DNA of 62,669 nt from Actinoallomurus sp. (GTDB taxonomy: Bacteria > Actinomycetota > Actinomycetes > Streptosporangiales > Streptosporangiaceae), in contig JAOPYG010000465.1 of assembly GCA_025964685.1 (NCBI GenBank), forward strand, positions 1 to 62,669, written 5' to 3'. Below, one piece after another: positions 44,537-53,760 of this stretch. Position numbers and translations under genes: made by a program. The first letter of the stretch is position 1. Each line of letters opens with the position of its first letter. The notes under the pieces are model-generated. The model saw only the letters and a list, made by a program, of their open reading frames with translations, was not told where the DNA came from and searched no databases.

Positions 44537-44660
44537 CCGACCCACCCCGTGAGGACGCTTCGGCGCACCATCACGGCCGATCGTCCTCGATCATCTTCTC
44601 TTCCTGGCCATCGTCACCGTTCGCCCGTGAGGACCCGTGAACTCATGAGTCGCCGCACGC

Positions 44661-44743
44661 ACTCGTGGCCGCGGGATGGCTGGCGCGCAACCGCCGGCCG
44701 GCGGGCCGTCATCGTGCCGGCGGCCCTGCTGTACCCGGTCTAG
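44661..44743 (+). pseudogene. Decayed duplicate of part of the downstream membrane-protein gene
   Basis: The stretch from ATGGCTGGCGCGCA to CCCGGTCTAG is nearly the same as 45508-45575 inside the following gene, apart from small indels and substitutions. Split over two frames it reads AAGWLARN then AGRRAVIVPAALLYPV and stop. The intact copy reads AAWLARTAAGRRAAIVLAAP. It is a fragment of a paralogue left between the PadR gene and the surviving copy. Confidence 0.6.
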
Positions 44744-44790
44744 CCCGGCACCGGACACCGTCGCGTCATCCCTCGAGAGGACCCGAACAC

Positions 44791-45704
44791 GTGAACTCCC
44801 TGGAACGTGGCTATCGCCGGCTGCTCCGCTGGTACCCGCCGGAACACCGCCGCGCGCACGAGGAGGAGATGCTCGGCGTGCTGATCGCGAGCAGCGGCCC
44901 GGATCGCTCCCGCCCGTCCGCGCGTGACGCGTTCGACCTGGTCCGCGGTGGCCTCTGGATCCGGCTCCGGCGCGCGCCGCGAGCCTTCGCCCGTGCCGGG
45001 TGGTACGACGCGGCCGCGCTGCTGAACGTCCTCGCCCCGCTCATCCTGCTTCTGGCGGCGATCCGCTACGCCGTGGCGGCCGGATCGATGCTCCCGCAGG
45101 TGCGGTACTCGCTCTCGCACGGCGAAGGCTGGGGACTCGCCTTTCATCCGGCGCCTTCCTGGCTCCTCTGGGCGGCCGCCGCCGTCGCTGCGCTCGCGGG
45201 CGCCCGGCGCATGGCCGCCGGCGGTGTGCTGGCCGCCATTGCCGTGGAGTTCGCCACCTTCGCCGGCTACGCGGACGGCACGGCCACCACGCCGATCCTC
45301 CTCGGCCTGATCACGCTCGCGGCCCTGCGCTTCGGGCCTGGAGCCGCGAGGGGATTCGAGCTGCTCGGCCGACGTGGGCTCGCCGCCATCACCGTCCTGA
45401 TCCTCCTGGCCGCGGCGCTCGGCTCCGCCACGATGAGGGCCCTCCTGAACATGCCCTGGACCGGAATGCCGTTGATCCTGGCGATCACGGCCGCCGCCGT
45501 CGCGGCATGGCTGGCGCGCACCGCCGCGGGCCGGCGGGCGGCCATCGTCCTGGCGGCTCCGCTGTATCCGGTCCTGGCGCCCCTGTTTCCCGTCGCCGGC
45601 GAGGACGCGCTCGCCCGGTTCCTCATCACCGTCGTAGCCGTTCCAGCGGCGCTCTGTATCGCCGGTCTCACCGCGATCGCGCTCCTGGAGCGCCGCGCGA
45701 GTGA
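44791..45704 (+). CDS. Polytopic membrane protein paired with PadR; 3' end uncertain
   Basis: GTG 44791 follows GAGAGGA. The N-terminus VNSLERGYRRLLRWYPPEHR is a conserved opening of PadR-linked actinobacterial membrane proteins. About seven or eight hydrophobic helices follow to near residue 300 (VLAPLILLLAAIRYAVAAGS to FLITVVAVPAALCIAGLTAI). The expected stop, TGA 45702-45704 right after LLERRA, is one frame off. In the true frame no stop occurs until 47247, which would run antisense through the whole MFS gene. A single-base indel near the end, natural or a sequencing error, is the simplest reading; I end the gene at 45704 on that assumption. Confidence 0.6.
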
Positions 45705-45705
45705 A

Positions 45706-47310
45706 CTAGGCGGCTTGGCGGGAACGGGTGCCGGGTTCGAGAGGGGGTGCGCCGACCGGGCAGTTGAAGTCGCACTCCGGGGTTGCCGTGGCCTGGTCGG
45801 CGCTCAGCACGTCATCGTGGACGATCAGGAAGGTCAGCACCGCGCCCACCACCAGCAGCAGTGCGGCGATCGTCATCGCGGTGTGGAAACCGTGGTTGAA
45901 GACGCCCGGGTCGTTGTACGCGGTGCCGGTGAGGCCGACCGCGGGTGGGACGCCGGCCACCGCCAGCAGGCCGGCCGCGCGGGCGACCGCGTTGTTTACC
46001 CCGCTGGCCACCCCCGCGTGCTGGATGTCGGCCGTGGCCAGCACGGTCGCGGTCAGCGGCGCGACCACCCCCGCCAGCCCGAGGCCGAACACCAGCATCG
46101 CGGGCAGCACGTCGGCGGCGTACGACGCGTGCGGGCCGATGCGCAAGGTGAGGGCCATGCCGATCGCCGCCAGGATCAGGCCGACCGTCATGAGGATGCG
46201 CGGGCCGATGCGCTGGGCCAGCGCGCCCGCGCGGGAGGACAGCAGCAGCATCAGGACCGTCACCGGCAGCAGCGCGGTGCCGGCGACCATCGGGGAGTAG
46301 CCCGCCACGACCTGCAGGTCGACGACGAGCAGGAAGAACTGCACGCCCATGCCGCCGTACACGATGAACGTCACGATGTTGACGGCGGTGAACTGGCGGG
46401 AGCGGAAGATGGCGAGCGGCAACATGGGGCTCGGGCCGTGACCGGCCGAGCGGCGCTGCTCGACGAGCACGAACGCCACCCCGGCGCCCACGCCCAGCAC
46501 GGCGGCCACGGCTACGGCCGCCGAGGAGCCCGAGGGCGCCTCGGTCAGGGCATAGGTCAGCCCGGCGAGGGTGACGGCGGCGAGAACGGCGCCGAGCACG
46601 TCGAATCCGTGGTGCTCGGACTCGTCGCGGCTCTCCGGGACGTGCCGGGCCGCGACGGCCACGACGAGGACGGCGAGCGGGAGGTTCAGCAGGAACGCCC
46701 AGCGCCAGCCGGCGGCGGCGATGAGCCAGCCGCCGAGGAACGGGCCGACCGCGCCGGCGACCCCGCCGAGGCCGGACCAGGCGCCGATCGCCCGTGGCCG
46801 GTCCGCGGGCGTGAAGGAGGCCTGGATGATGGCGAGCGAGCCGGGTGTCAGGAGGGCGCCCCCGATGCCCTGCAGGGCCCGCGCCGCGATCAGCACGCCG
46901 ACGTTCGGCGCGAGGCCGCAGAGCGCGGACGCGAGGGCGAACCAGACGACGCCGATGATGAAGACCCTGCGACGGCCGAAGCGGTCGCCGAGCGAGCCGC
47001 CGAGCAGGATGAGCCCCGCGAGCGTGAGCGTGTAGGCGTTCACCGTCCACTGCAGGCCCGCGAGCGACGTGCCGAACTGCCGGCCGATGCTCGGGAGCGC
47101 GACGTTGACGATCGTGGCGTCGAGCATGGCCAGGCTGGAACCGAGGACCGTGGCGGTCAGTACCCAGCGCCCCGACGCCTCCGAAAGCCGCAGGTGGTTG
47201 GCCGGCACAGGCACGGTCGGGCCGACGCTCCCCGGCTCGACGGGTGAGCCCGACGGGCCCTGATGAGATGCCACCCGGTCATCGTCGCATGTCGCTGCGA
47301 CGCGAATCAC
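45706..47310 (-). CDS. DHA2-family MFS transporter (14-helix drug exporter type)
   Basis: The product has 534 residues. The first helix with [20 protein letters not shown] carries the DHA2 motif D1. [14 protein letters not shown] is motif A, and [20 protein letters not shown] with [17 protein letters not shown] is motif C-like. Fourteen hydrophobic segments fit the EmrB/QacA layout. GTG 47310 overlaps the upstream gmd stop (GTGA); a second GTG at 47274 would trim 12 residues. The substrate is unknown. It converges on the PadR-linked membrane gene. Confidence 0.87.
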   Translation of the reverse strand: MIRVAATCDDDRVASHQGPSGSPVEPGSVGPTVPVPANHLRLSEASGRWVLTATVLGSSLAMLDATIVNVALPSIGRQFGTSLAGLQWTVNAYTLTLAGLILLGGSLGDRFGRRRVFIIGVVWFALASALCGLAPNVGVLIAARALQGIGGALLTPGSLAIIQASFTPADRPRAIGAWSGLGGVAGAVGPFLGGWLIAAAGWRWAFLLNLPLAVLVVAVAARHVPESRDESEHHGFDVLGAVLAAVTLAGLTYALTEAPSGSSAAVAVAAVLGVGAGVAFVLVEQRRSAGHGPSPMLPLAIFRSRQFTAVNIVTFIVYGGMGVQFFLLVVDLQVVAGYSPMVAGTALLPVTVLMLLLSSRAGALAQRIGPRILMTVGLILAAIGMALTLRIGPHASYAADVLPAMLVFGLGLAGVVAPLTATVLATADIQHAGVASGVNNAVARAAGLLAVAGVPPAVGLTGTAYNDPGVFNHGFHTAMTIAALLLVVGAVLTFLIVHDDVLSADQATATPECDFNCPVGAPPLEPGTRSRQAA

Positions 47311-48359
47311 CAGTGGTCGAAACTGAGGGGTTCGTCCTCGGGCCGGTCCGACCGCGACAGGAGCGCGATGTCGGACTCGACCATCAACGTCACGAGCTCT
47401 TCGAAGGAGACCTTCGGCTCCCAGCCCAGCTGGTCGCGCGCCTTCTTGGGGTCACCGCACAGCAGGTCGACCTCGGCCGGCCGGGTCAGCGCCGGGTCGG
47501 TGTCGACGTGGTCGCGCCAGTCCAGGCCGGCCGTCGCGAAGGCCCGCTCGGCGAGTTCGCGTACGGATTGGGTGCGGCCGGTGCCGATCACATAATCCTC
47601 GGGGGTCTCGGCGGCGAGCATCAGCCGCATGGCCGCGACGTAGTCCCCGGCGTACCCCCAGTCGCGCCGTGCCTCGAGATTGCCGAGGGTCAGCCGTTCG
47701 GCCAGGCCGAGCTTGATCCGCGCCACCCCGAGCGAGATCTTGCGGGTCACGAACTCCGCCCCGCGCCGCGGCGACTCGTGGTTGAACAGGATGCCGCTGA
47801 CCGCGAACATGCCATAGGACTCGCGGTAGTTCTGGGTGATGAAGTGCCCGTAGGTCTTGGCCACGCCGTACGGGCTGCGTGGGTGGAAGGGCGTGCGCTC
47901 GTTCTGCGGGGTCTCGCGCACCTGGCCGAACATCTCCGAGGAGGAGGCCTGGTAGAAGCGGATCTGCCCGCCGCCCGGGGTACGCGAGCCGCCGATGCCG
48001 CTCACCACGCGGATCGCCTCGAGCATGCGCAGCACACCCATGCCGGTGACCTCGGCGGTGATCTCGGCCTGCTGCCACGACATGGGCACGAAGGAGATCG
48101 CGCCGAGGTTGTACACCTCGTCGGGACGTACCTTCTCCACGGCGGAGATGAGGCTGCCCTGGTCGAGCAGGTCGCCGTGGACCAGTTGCACGTCGCCGAT
48201 GTGCTTGCGCAGCCTGGACACGTGCGGGTTGGCCTGTCCCCGGACCAGACCCCAGACCTCGTACCCCTGTTCGAGCAGATGCTCGGCGAGATATGAGCCG
48301 TCCTGCCCGGTGATCCCGGTGATGAGCGCTCGCGTGGTCAGCGGAACCTCCAAGCTCAC
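47307..48359 (-). CDS. gmd: GDP-mannose 4,6-dehydratase
   Basis: It makes GDP-4-keto-6-deoxy-D-mannose, precursor of GDP-fucose, GDP-rhamnose and related sugars. The product has about 350 residues and is an extended [23 protein letters not shown] is the NADP-binding motif, [16 protein letters not shown] holds the catalytic Thr/Ser-Glu region, and [20 protein letters not shown] is Yxxx[17 protein letters not shown] and [14 protein letters not shown] are hallmark family motifs. The start is uncertain: GTG 48359 is used, while GTG 48383 adds eight residues. No epimerase/reductase follows; instead an MFS gene overlaps it. Confidence 0.92.
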   Translation of the reverse strand: MSLEVPLTTRALITGITGQDGSYLAEHLLEQGYEVWGLVRGQANPHVSRLRKHIGDVQLVHGDLLDQGSLISAVEKVRPDEVYNLGAISFVPMSWQQAEITAEVTGMGVLRMLEAIRVVSGIGGSRTPGGGQIRFYQASSSEMFGQVRETPQNERTPFHPRSPYGVAKTYGHFITQNYRESYGMFAVSGILFNHESPRRGAEFVTRKISLGVARIKLGLAERLTLGNLEARRDWGYAGDYVAAMRLMLAAETPEDYVIGTGRTQSVRELAERAFATAGLDWRDHVDTDPALTRPAEVDLLCGDPKKARDQLGWEPKVSFEELVTLMVESDIALLSRSDRPEDEPLSFDHW

Positions 48360-48513
48360 GGGACTATGCCCGTTACGTGTCACTGAGGTTAGCCGTCCGG
48401 CCGGGGGGAGGCGACCGTGGTGCCGCGCTGAGACCGAATCGCATTCGAGATTCGGCCAACGCGGAGGTCAGGCGGTGGAATGCGTCACCGAAGTACGAGA
48501 AGATCACCACGTC

Positions 48514-48888
48514 ATGCTGCGCGTCCTCCAGGTCCTCAGGCGGCGCCGCCGCGACGACGGGGGCCTGGTCCGCGTCTGCGCGGACGGCGAGCTCACGGAT
48601 GGGCAGATCCGCCGGGTCGACGGGCTCCCCGCCGTGCTCTGCCGCTCCGGCGGCCGGCTGTACGCCCTCGGCCTGCACTGCCCGCACGCGGGTGCCCTTC
48701 TGGTCAACGGAACGATCGTCGGCGACTGCCTGGAGTGCCCGCTGCACGGCGGCCGGTACGCGCTGGACGGCGGCGCGGTGCGCAGCGGTCCGGCCCGTCA
48801 CGGCGTGCCCGCATACGATGTCATCGTGCGCGACGGTCTCGTCTACGTCTCGCGGCGCTCACGCCGCTCGCGGGGAGCCCGCCGGTGA
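48514..48888 (+). CDS. Rieske 2Fe-2S ferredoxin-like protein
   Basis: The product has 124 residues. The cluster motif is LHCPHAGALLVNG ending in CLECPLHGGRYAL (CxH then CxxH), in the normal order and spacing for a Rieske domain of the NirD/biphenyl-dioxygenase ferredoxin class. The N-terminus is rich in Arg. ATG 48514 is used; a GTG at 48475 is possible. Its stop overlaps the start of the FolP-like gene (GTGA), so the two are made together, which suggests a redox partnership not described for DHPS. Confidence 0.8.
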   Translation: MLRVLQVLRRRRRDDGGLVRVCADGELTDGQIRRVDGLPAVLCRSGGRLYALGLHCPHAGALLVNGTIVGDCLECPLHGGRYALDGGAVRSGPARHGVPAYDVIVRDGLVYVSRRSRRSRGARR

Positions 48889-49745
48889 CCGGGGCGTCCG
48901 CGCCGCTGCGGCTCCGCGGCCGGTCGCTGGACGGCTTCGCCGTCATGGCGGTCATCAACCGCACGCCCGACTCGTTCTTCGACCGCGGCGCCACGTACGG
49001 GTTCGACGCGGCGCTCGCCGCGGCCGGCGCCGCGATCGAGGAGGGTGCCGACATCGTCGACATCGGCGGTGTCAAGGCCGGTCCCGGCGAGGAGGTCGGG
49101 GTGCGGGAGGAGCTGCGCCGCGTCGCCGACCTCGTGGCGGCCGTGCGCGAGCGTCATCCGGACGTGATCATCAGTGTGGACACCTGGCGCGCGGAGGTCG
49201 GCGAGGTCGTCGCGGAGGCCGGGGCCGACCTGCTCAACGACACCTGGGGCGGCGTCGATCCCCGCCTGGCCGAGGTCGCGGCGGCGTACGGCATCGGGCT
49301 CGTGTGCGCGCACGCGGGCGGCCTGGCCCCGCGCACCCGCCCGCACCGGGCCGCGTTCGACGACGTGGTGGCGGACGTGATCGGGCACGTGACCGCCGAG
49401 GCGGAGCGCGCCGTGTCGCTGGGCGTACGCCGGGACGCGATCCTCATCGACCCGGCCCACGACTTCGGCAAGAACACCTGGCACTCGCTAGAGATCACGC
49501 GCCGGCTGGGCGAACTGACCGCCACCGGCTGGCCGGTGCTCGTCGCGGTGTCCAACAAGGACTTCATCGGGGAGACGCTCGGCGAGCCGGTGGAGAAGCG
49601 CGGCGTCGGCACGATGGCCGTGCTGGGAGTGTCGGCCTGGCTGGGCGCCCGCGTCTTCCGGGTGCACGACGTCGCGGCCGCGCGTGCGGCCCTGGACGCC
49701 GTGGCGGCTCAGCGCGCCGCGGACTCCCGCTGCCGCGCCCGATAG
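48885..49745 (+). CDS. folP2: FolP2-type dihydropteroate synthase homologue
   Basis: The product has 286 residues from GTG 48885. The pterin/diphosphate loop reads VMAVINRTPDSFFDRGATYG instead of the NVTPDSFSDGG of true DHPS. VDIGGVKAGPGEEVGVREEL, DLLNDTWGGVDPRLAEVAAA and LIDPAHDFGKNTWHSLEITR match mycobacterial FolP2 step by step. In Mycobacterium leprae FolP2 has no DHPS activity, so a folate role is doubtful. It is coupled to the Rieske gene, and its last 37 bases overlap the convergent CGNR gene. Confidence 0.87.
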   Translation: MTGASAPLRLRGRSLDGFAVMAVINRTPDSFFDRGATYGFDAALAAAGAAIEEGADIVDIGGVKAGPGEEVGVREELRRVADLVAAVRERHPDVIISVDTWRAEVGEVVAEAGADLLNDTWGGVDPRLAEVAAAYGIGLVCAHAGGLAPRTRPHRAAFDDVVADVIGHVTAEAERAVSLGVRRDAILIDPAHDFGKNTWHSLEITRRLGELTATGWPVLVAVSNKDFIGETLGEPVEKRGVGTMAVLGVSAWLGARVFRVHDVAAARAALDAVAAQRAADSRCRAR

Positions 49746-50284
49746 GCGGCGACGTGCATGCGGTTGCCGCACGTACGGCTGTCGCAGTAGCGGCGGCAGC
49801 GGTTGCGCGACAGGTCGACCAGCACGCGCCCGCAGTCCGGAGCCTCGCAGACACGCAGCCGGTCGAGCTCGCCGGCCGCGACGACATAGGCCAGCGCGAT
49901 GCCGCACTCTGCGGCGAGGTGCTCGGCCAGCCGCGAGCCGGGGGCGAAGAAGTGCACGTGCCAGTCATAGTCGTCATGGTCGGTGAGGTGCGGCGCCGTC
50001 CGCGCCTCGCCGATCACCGCGTTCACCCGGCGGACGGTGGCTTGGGTGTCCTCCGGCGTACGGAAGACGTCATGGAACCGGTCGCGCAGGCGCAGCGCGG
50101 CCTCCAGGTCGCCCGCGTCGAGGTCGCAGACGTCGCTGACGTCGTTGCGGTCGACGAACGCCTGGAGCGCGGGGAGGTCGGGGAGGTGCTCGGCCCCGCC
50201 CACCGCCGGCCCGGTGTTGACCAGATCGACCGCGGTGCCGAGGGCGTGCTCGGTGTCATGACTGAAAAGCACTGGGACTCCCAT
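49709..50284 (-). CDS. CGNR zinc-finger regulator (ABATE domain)
   Basis: The product has 191 residues. The N-terminal ABATE-type domain begins HALGTAVDLVNTGPAVGGAE and includes an RDRFHDVFRTPED helix. The C-terminal zinc finger reads LRVCEAPDCGRVLVDLSRNR, then RRYCDSRTCGNRMHVAAYR, the CGNR signature with four cysteines. It is a predicted stress-type transcription factor common in actinobacteria. Ribosome-site signals before ATG 50284 are weak. It converges on folP2 with a short overlap. Confidence 0.88.
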   Translation of the reverse strand: MGVPVLFSHDTEHALGTAVDLVNTGPAVGGAEHLPDLPALQAFVDRNDVSDVCDLDAGDLEAALRLRDRFHDVFRTPEDTQATVRRVNAVIGEARTAPHLTDHDDYDWHVHFFAPGSRLAEHLAAECGIALAYVVAAGELDRLRVCEAPDCGRVLVDLSRNRCRRYCDSRTCGNRMHVAAYRARQRESAAR

Positions 50285-50364
50285 TCGAGGTCAACCCGCC
50301 GCCGCTAACCCTGCTGATGCCCTCACGGTATTCCTCCTGTGCCTCTCCCGAGCCCGGCGTGCGA

Positions 50365-50943
50365 TCAGCGGGCGTAGTGCGGGTCCGCGAGCACCGGGTA
50401 GAGGGCGTCGGCGTCGTGGTGGCGCACCGTCATCACGATCGTCGTGCCCTCGAGGCGGTATTCGGCCGGCACGCCGCGGTAGAGCGAGTCATAGCCCCAG
50501 GGTGCGTGGAAGCGGCCGACCGTAGCTCCGTAGCGCTCGTGCACGACGTCGTACCCGCCGGACGGCGTGACGTCCAATGACAGGCTCTCGCCGAGCCGGA
50601 CCGGAAAGCGGAACTCCTCCGGTGCTCCCGGACCGTGCAGCACCGTGATGAACCGGACCCCCGCGGCCGTCGTCTGGGCCATGACGTCGGTGTCGGCGTC
50701 GACCCCCACGAAGACCCGGAGACTCGGCCTGATCACCGTGGCGGCGCGGTCGTCGCCCGCCCCCGCGACGCCGATGTGGACACGTTGCCCGTCACGTGTC
50801 GGCGCCCAGACGCCATCACTCGCCAGCCCACCCCAGCTGACGTCCGGATTCTCGACTTCGGGTGGCTCTGAACGGCCACTGATCGAAAGAACCCTGGTCG
50901 CGGCCTCGACTGCCGCGGACACCCCGTCGCGCGCATGTCTCAT
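50365..50943 (-). CDS. Hypothetical protein with a C-terminal YPV-x-ADP motif
   Basis: The product has 192 residues from ATG 50943, after GGGGGA. A short helical N-terminus (ARDGVSAAVEAATRVLSISG) leads into a beta-rich domain: VSWGGLASDGVWAPTRDGQR, TVIRPSLRVFVGVDADTDVM, EFRFPVRLGESLSLDVTPSG, and the end ALYPVLADPHYAR. The closing YPV.ADP resembles the strand found before Rhs- and polymorphic-toxin-type secreted domains, but no signal peptide or toxin is seen. Function unknown. It has a plausible own promoter at 50981-51009. Confidence 0.7.
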   Translation of the reverse strand: MRHARDGVSAAVEAATRVLSISGRSEPPEVENPDVSWGGLASDGVWAPTRDGQRVHIGVAGAGDDRAATVIRPSLRVFVGVDADTDVMAQTTAAGVRFITVLHGPGAPEEFRFPVRLGESLSLDVTPSGGYDVVHERYGATVGRFHAPWGYDSLYRGVPAEYRLEGTTIVMTVRHHDADALYPVLADPHYAR

Positions 50944-50980
50944 GGCGGATCCCCCTCGCCCCGTATGCACCTTATGCATC

Positions 50981-51009
50981 CTTATGTCCGATACCACTGC
51001 CCCGTACAA
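50981..51009 (-). promoter_or_regulatory. Promoter-like boxes with overlapping TTATG repeats
   Basis: On the minus strand TTGTAC and CATAAG are 17 bases apart, about 40 bases before the hypothetical gene's ATG. Three near-repeats (GTATGCAC, TTATGCAT, TTATGTCC) spaced 9-10 bp lie over and after the -10 box at 50963-50989 and could be a regulator site. The rest of the 390-base gap to the thioesterase gene shows nothing recognisable. Confidence 0.35.
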
Positions 51010-51333
51010 GTATCAGATCCACGCACTCTGCAATGAAATCGGGGTGGGCTTTGGTTGTTTCGCCGAAGCAGAGGTTGCAAATTAATTACATCGCGCGGCG
51101 TGTCGGCGCGAGCGCCATCATTTCGGCCGTCGGACCGGCGATCGGTTGGTGTCATCGGCGTTATCGCACGTGAAAGGCCATGTCGTGTCCTGGCCGATAC
51201 TCGCCGTCACGGCTTCCGTACGGGATCATGCGTTCTCGGGCCTGCGATCCTGGAGGCCGGACCGGCTAACGCAGCCGGTGAGCGGGGTAGGCACGTCCTG
51301 AGCGTGCGCACGTCGGCGAGTCGAAGGAGTGCT

Positions 51334-51942
51334 ATGGCGGATCAGCACATGGCGGAGGAGCAGACGGCGGAGGAGCACGCCGGCGACCAGGAGCCGGTGG
51401 CCGACCCGCGGGAGAGGCGGCCCACCCGGCGGCCGGAGATGCCGTCCGGCACGGTCCGCATCGTGGACCTGCCGGAGTCGGACCGGGAGTCCGTGCGCAC
51501 CGCCCTCCGCCGCGACACGCCGCTTCACGAGCTGCTCGGGCTGGAGATCGTCGAGATCGGCGAGGGGCATGCCGTCTTGTCCATGCCGGTACGCCCGCAG
51601 GCGTTCAACAGCACCGGCAACCTGCACGGCGGCGCCATCGCCACGCTCATCGACGTGGCGGCGGGCACGGCGGCGGCGCGGGGAAGCGGGTTCGAGCCCG
51701 GCCGGCAGAGCCTGGTCACCGCCGACCTGCACGTGCGCTACCTGGGCCGGCCGCACGGCGACACCGTGTACGCGCGGGCCGAGATCCTCAAGGCGGGCCG
51801 GCAGCTCATCGTCGTCGAGTGCCGGGTGACCGACGTCGAGGAGCGGGTCATCGCCGCGGCCGACTTCAGCATGATGATCGTTCCGTTGCGCAAAGCGCTG
51901 CGCCCCATGGCCAGCGCGAAGGACACCGACCCGGACCTGTGA
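51334..51942 (+). CDS. PaaI-type hotdog thioesterase
   Basis: The product has 202 residues. The first 45 are acidic and low in complexity (MAEEQTAEEHAGDQEPVADP). The hotdog domain follows: LLGLEIVEIGEGHAVLSMPV, then FNSTGNLHGGAIATLIDVAA, the PaaI/YdiI HGG active-site helix, and LVTADLHVRYLGRPHGDTVY. It should cleave acyl- or aryl-CoA thioesters in the cytosol; the specific substrate is unknown. GAAGGAG precedes ATG 51334. A strong hairpin follows. Confidence 0.87.
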   Translation: MADQHMAEEQTAEEHAGDQEPVADPRERRPTRRPEMPSGTVRIVDLPESDRESVRTALRRDTPLHELLGLEIVEIGEGHAVLSMPVRPQAFNSTGNLHGGAIATLIDVAAGTAAARGSGFEPGRQSLVTADLHVRYLGRPHGDTVYARAEILKAGRQLIVVECRVTDVEERVIAAADFSMMIVPLRKALRPMASAKDTDPDL

Positions 51943-51951
51943 GCGCGGGGA

Positions 51952-51987
51952 CCGGTGCGTGGCCGTCCGTGGACGGTCACGCACCGG
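51952..51987. terminator. Strong bidirectional terminator hairpin
   Basis: CCGGTGCGTGG-CCGTC pairs over 16 bp (one G-U) with GACGG-TCACGCACCGG around a CGTG tetraloop. It starts 10 bases after the thioesterase stop and ends 16 bases before the end of the convergent sedolisin gene. Confidence 0.75.
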
Positions 51988-52002
51988 GAGCGCTGCCGGA
52001 TG

Positions 52003-53760
52003 TCAGACGGGAGAGTTCAGCAGGATGTTGAAGAGGTTGAGCGCGTTCGGGGTGCCCAGCCCGGTCGACAGGTCATAGCCGGCCGTCGCCGGGTAGTAGA
52101 GGTTGTTGCCCGCGACCACGTCGTTGTACGGCGCGTTCGTCCCGCCCTGTCCGATGACATGGTAAAAGGTGTCGGGCCCGTACCAGTAGGCCTGCCTACG
52201 AGTCAGCATGCCCTGGTTCATCAGCACCATGCCGGCCGCCCAGATCGGGGTCGCCGCGCTGGTGCCACCGAAGCCGGCCCACTGGCCGCGGTAGAACACC
52301 GGAAGGTCGATCGCCGCCGCCGACACGTCGGGCACCTGCCGGGCCCCGGTGGAGTACTGGTTGGCGACGCCGGGTCCCGCCTGGTACCCGGGTTTGGTGA
52401 ACACCTTGCTGAGGCCGCCGCCGCTACCCCACTGGTTCTCGCACTTGGACAGGTTCGACCGGTCCGACCAGACGACCTCCTGCGGACGCGTGCCGGCCGC
52501 GCCGAACTGCATGCGGGTGCCGCCGACCGCGACCGCCCACGACGACGTGGAGGGGAACGACACGTCGAGCGGCCCGTACATGCGGTCCCCGTACGCGCCG
52601 CAGTCACCGGTCGCCACGAACACCGTCATGTGCTCGGCCTCGGTCAGGATGCGGAGGTTCTGGTCGACGGCCTGCATGGTGGCCTGCGACATGAAGCCCT
52701 CCGCCCCTCCCAGGCTGATGCTGACGGCGCTTCCCGGCCGGGGACGGTCGGCGTTGTCGTCGATGATGCGCTGGAGGGCGTTGTTGAACGCCAGCCACGA
52801 GTCCGAGCCCGACCCGGTGTTCAGCAGCGCCGGGTCCTCCTGGTAGTTCACGATGCGCACCGCCGGCGCGAGGCCGGCGAGCATCTCGATGTCGAGCGTC
52901 GCCTCCCCGCCCGGCGGGGGAGCGGTGGCGCCGAGGTTGACGTTGCTCAGCGCGATGTGGGATCCGGTGCAGGTGTTGTAGGTCGCGATGTCGCGGGGGT
53001 CGTACCCGTCCATCTCGACGAGGTTCACGGTCATGTTCTCGCCGTGCCAGCCCTGCTGCCACAGGCGGTCGTAGCCGTACGCCGCGGCGACCTTCCGGGA
53101 CGTCGCCGCACGTGGCGGGAAGCGCCCGCAGTCGGTCACCCGCGCGGGCGCGCTCGATGACAGGGCGGCCGGTGCGCCGGCCTTCGCGCGCGGGGCGACG
53201 CTGTAGCTGTCCAGGCCGGTGACGGCGAGGACGTAGCCGGCGATCTGCGTCGGCACGACGGGCATGTGGGCCGGGTCGGGCGTGAAGAAGGACCGGCCGT
53301 TCAGCTTGTGCGTCACGAACGAGGTCTGCAGGAGCCGGCCCGCCACCCCCGCCTGGACGTCGAACGTCAGGCTCGTACGGGTCTTGCTGGGCTTGGCCTG
53401 GATGTGGGCCTTCGCCAGGTACGCATTGATCTTCTGGAGCTCGTCGTCGCTGACGCCGAGCTGCCGGGCGAGTCCGTCGGCGCCCTGGCTGGTGCTCCTT
53501 CCGTGCCCGAGCTTCTTCCAGGTCGCGTCGCTGATCTTCAGCGTTACCCCGACGTGGAGGGTCTGACCGGCCGGGACCTGCCCGGTGACGGGCGCGCTCA
53601 GCGCCGCCTTGGGCAGGCCCAGGTTGAGCGGGGTGAACTTCACCGATGAGGTGCCGGCCGGTGTGGACGATGGTGCGCTCGAATGCCCCGAGCCCCCGCA
53701 TCCGCTCAGCACCGTGAGTGCGAGCACCACCCGAAGAAATGCGGTCCGGCGATTACGCAC
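52003..53760 (-). CDS. S53-family (sedolisin) serine-carboxyl peptidase lipoprotein
   Basis: The product has 585 residues from GTG 53760. The signal peptide ends in a lipobox (LTVLSGCGG), so the protease is probably membrane-anchored outside the cell. A pro-domain follows (LHVGVTLKISDATWKKLG, LLQTSFVTHKLNGRSFFTPD). The catalytic domain has PGGEATLDIEMLAG (Glu and Asp of the triad), VFVATGDCGAYGD (oxyanion Asp) and FGGTSAATPIWAAG (nucleophile Ser). A C-terminal calcium-site region ends with DLSTGLGTPNALN. Sedolisins act at acid pH and release their propeptide by self-cleavage. It is monocistronic. Confidence 0.92.
   Translation of the reverse strand: MRNRRTAFLRVVLALTVLSGCGGSGHSSAPSSTPAGTSSVKFTPLNLGLPKAALSAPVTGQVPAGQTLHVGVTLKISDATWKKLGHGRSTSQGADGLARQLGVSDDELQKINAYLAKAHIQAKPSKTRTSLTFDVQAGVAGRLLQTSFVTHKLNGRSFFTPDPAHMPVVPTQIAGYVLAVTGLDSYSVAPRAKAGAPAALSSSAPARVTDCGRFPPRAATSRKVAAAYGYDRLWQQGWHGENMTVNLVEMDGYDPRDIATYNTCTGSHIALSNVNLGATAPPPGGEATLDIEMLAGLAPAVRIVNYQEDPALLNTGSGSDSWLAFNNALQRIIDDNADRPRPGSAVSISLGGAEGFMSQATMQAVDQNLRILTEAEHMTVFVATGDCGAYGDRMYGPLDVSFPSTSSWAVAVGGTRMQFGAAGTRPQEVVWSDRSNLSKCENQWGSGGGLSKVFTKPGYQAGPGVANQYSTGARQVPDVSAAAIDLPVFYRGQWAGFGGTSAATPIWAAGMVLMNQGMLTRRQAYWYGPDTFYHVIGQGGTNAPYNDVVAGNNLYYPATAGYDLSTGLGTPNALNLFNILLNSPV

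Noticed and set aside
44791..47247. An 860-residue fusion protein
   Set aside because: After about residue 300 the frame is the exact antisense of a well-conserved MFS transporter and has an Arg/His/Gln-rich composition typical of shadow frames; only the first part is accepted as a gene.
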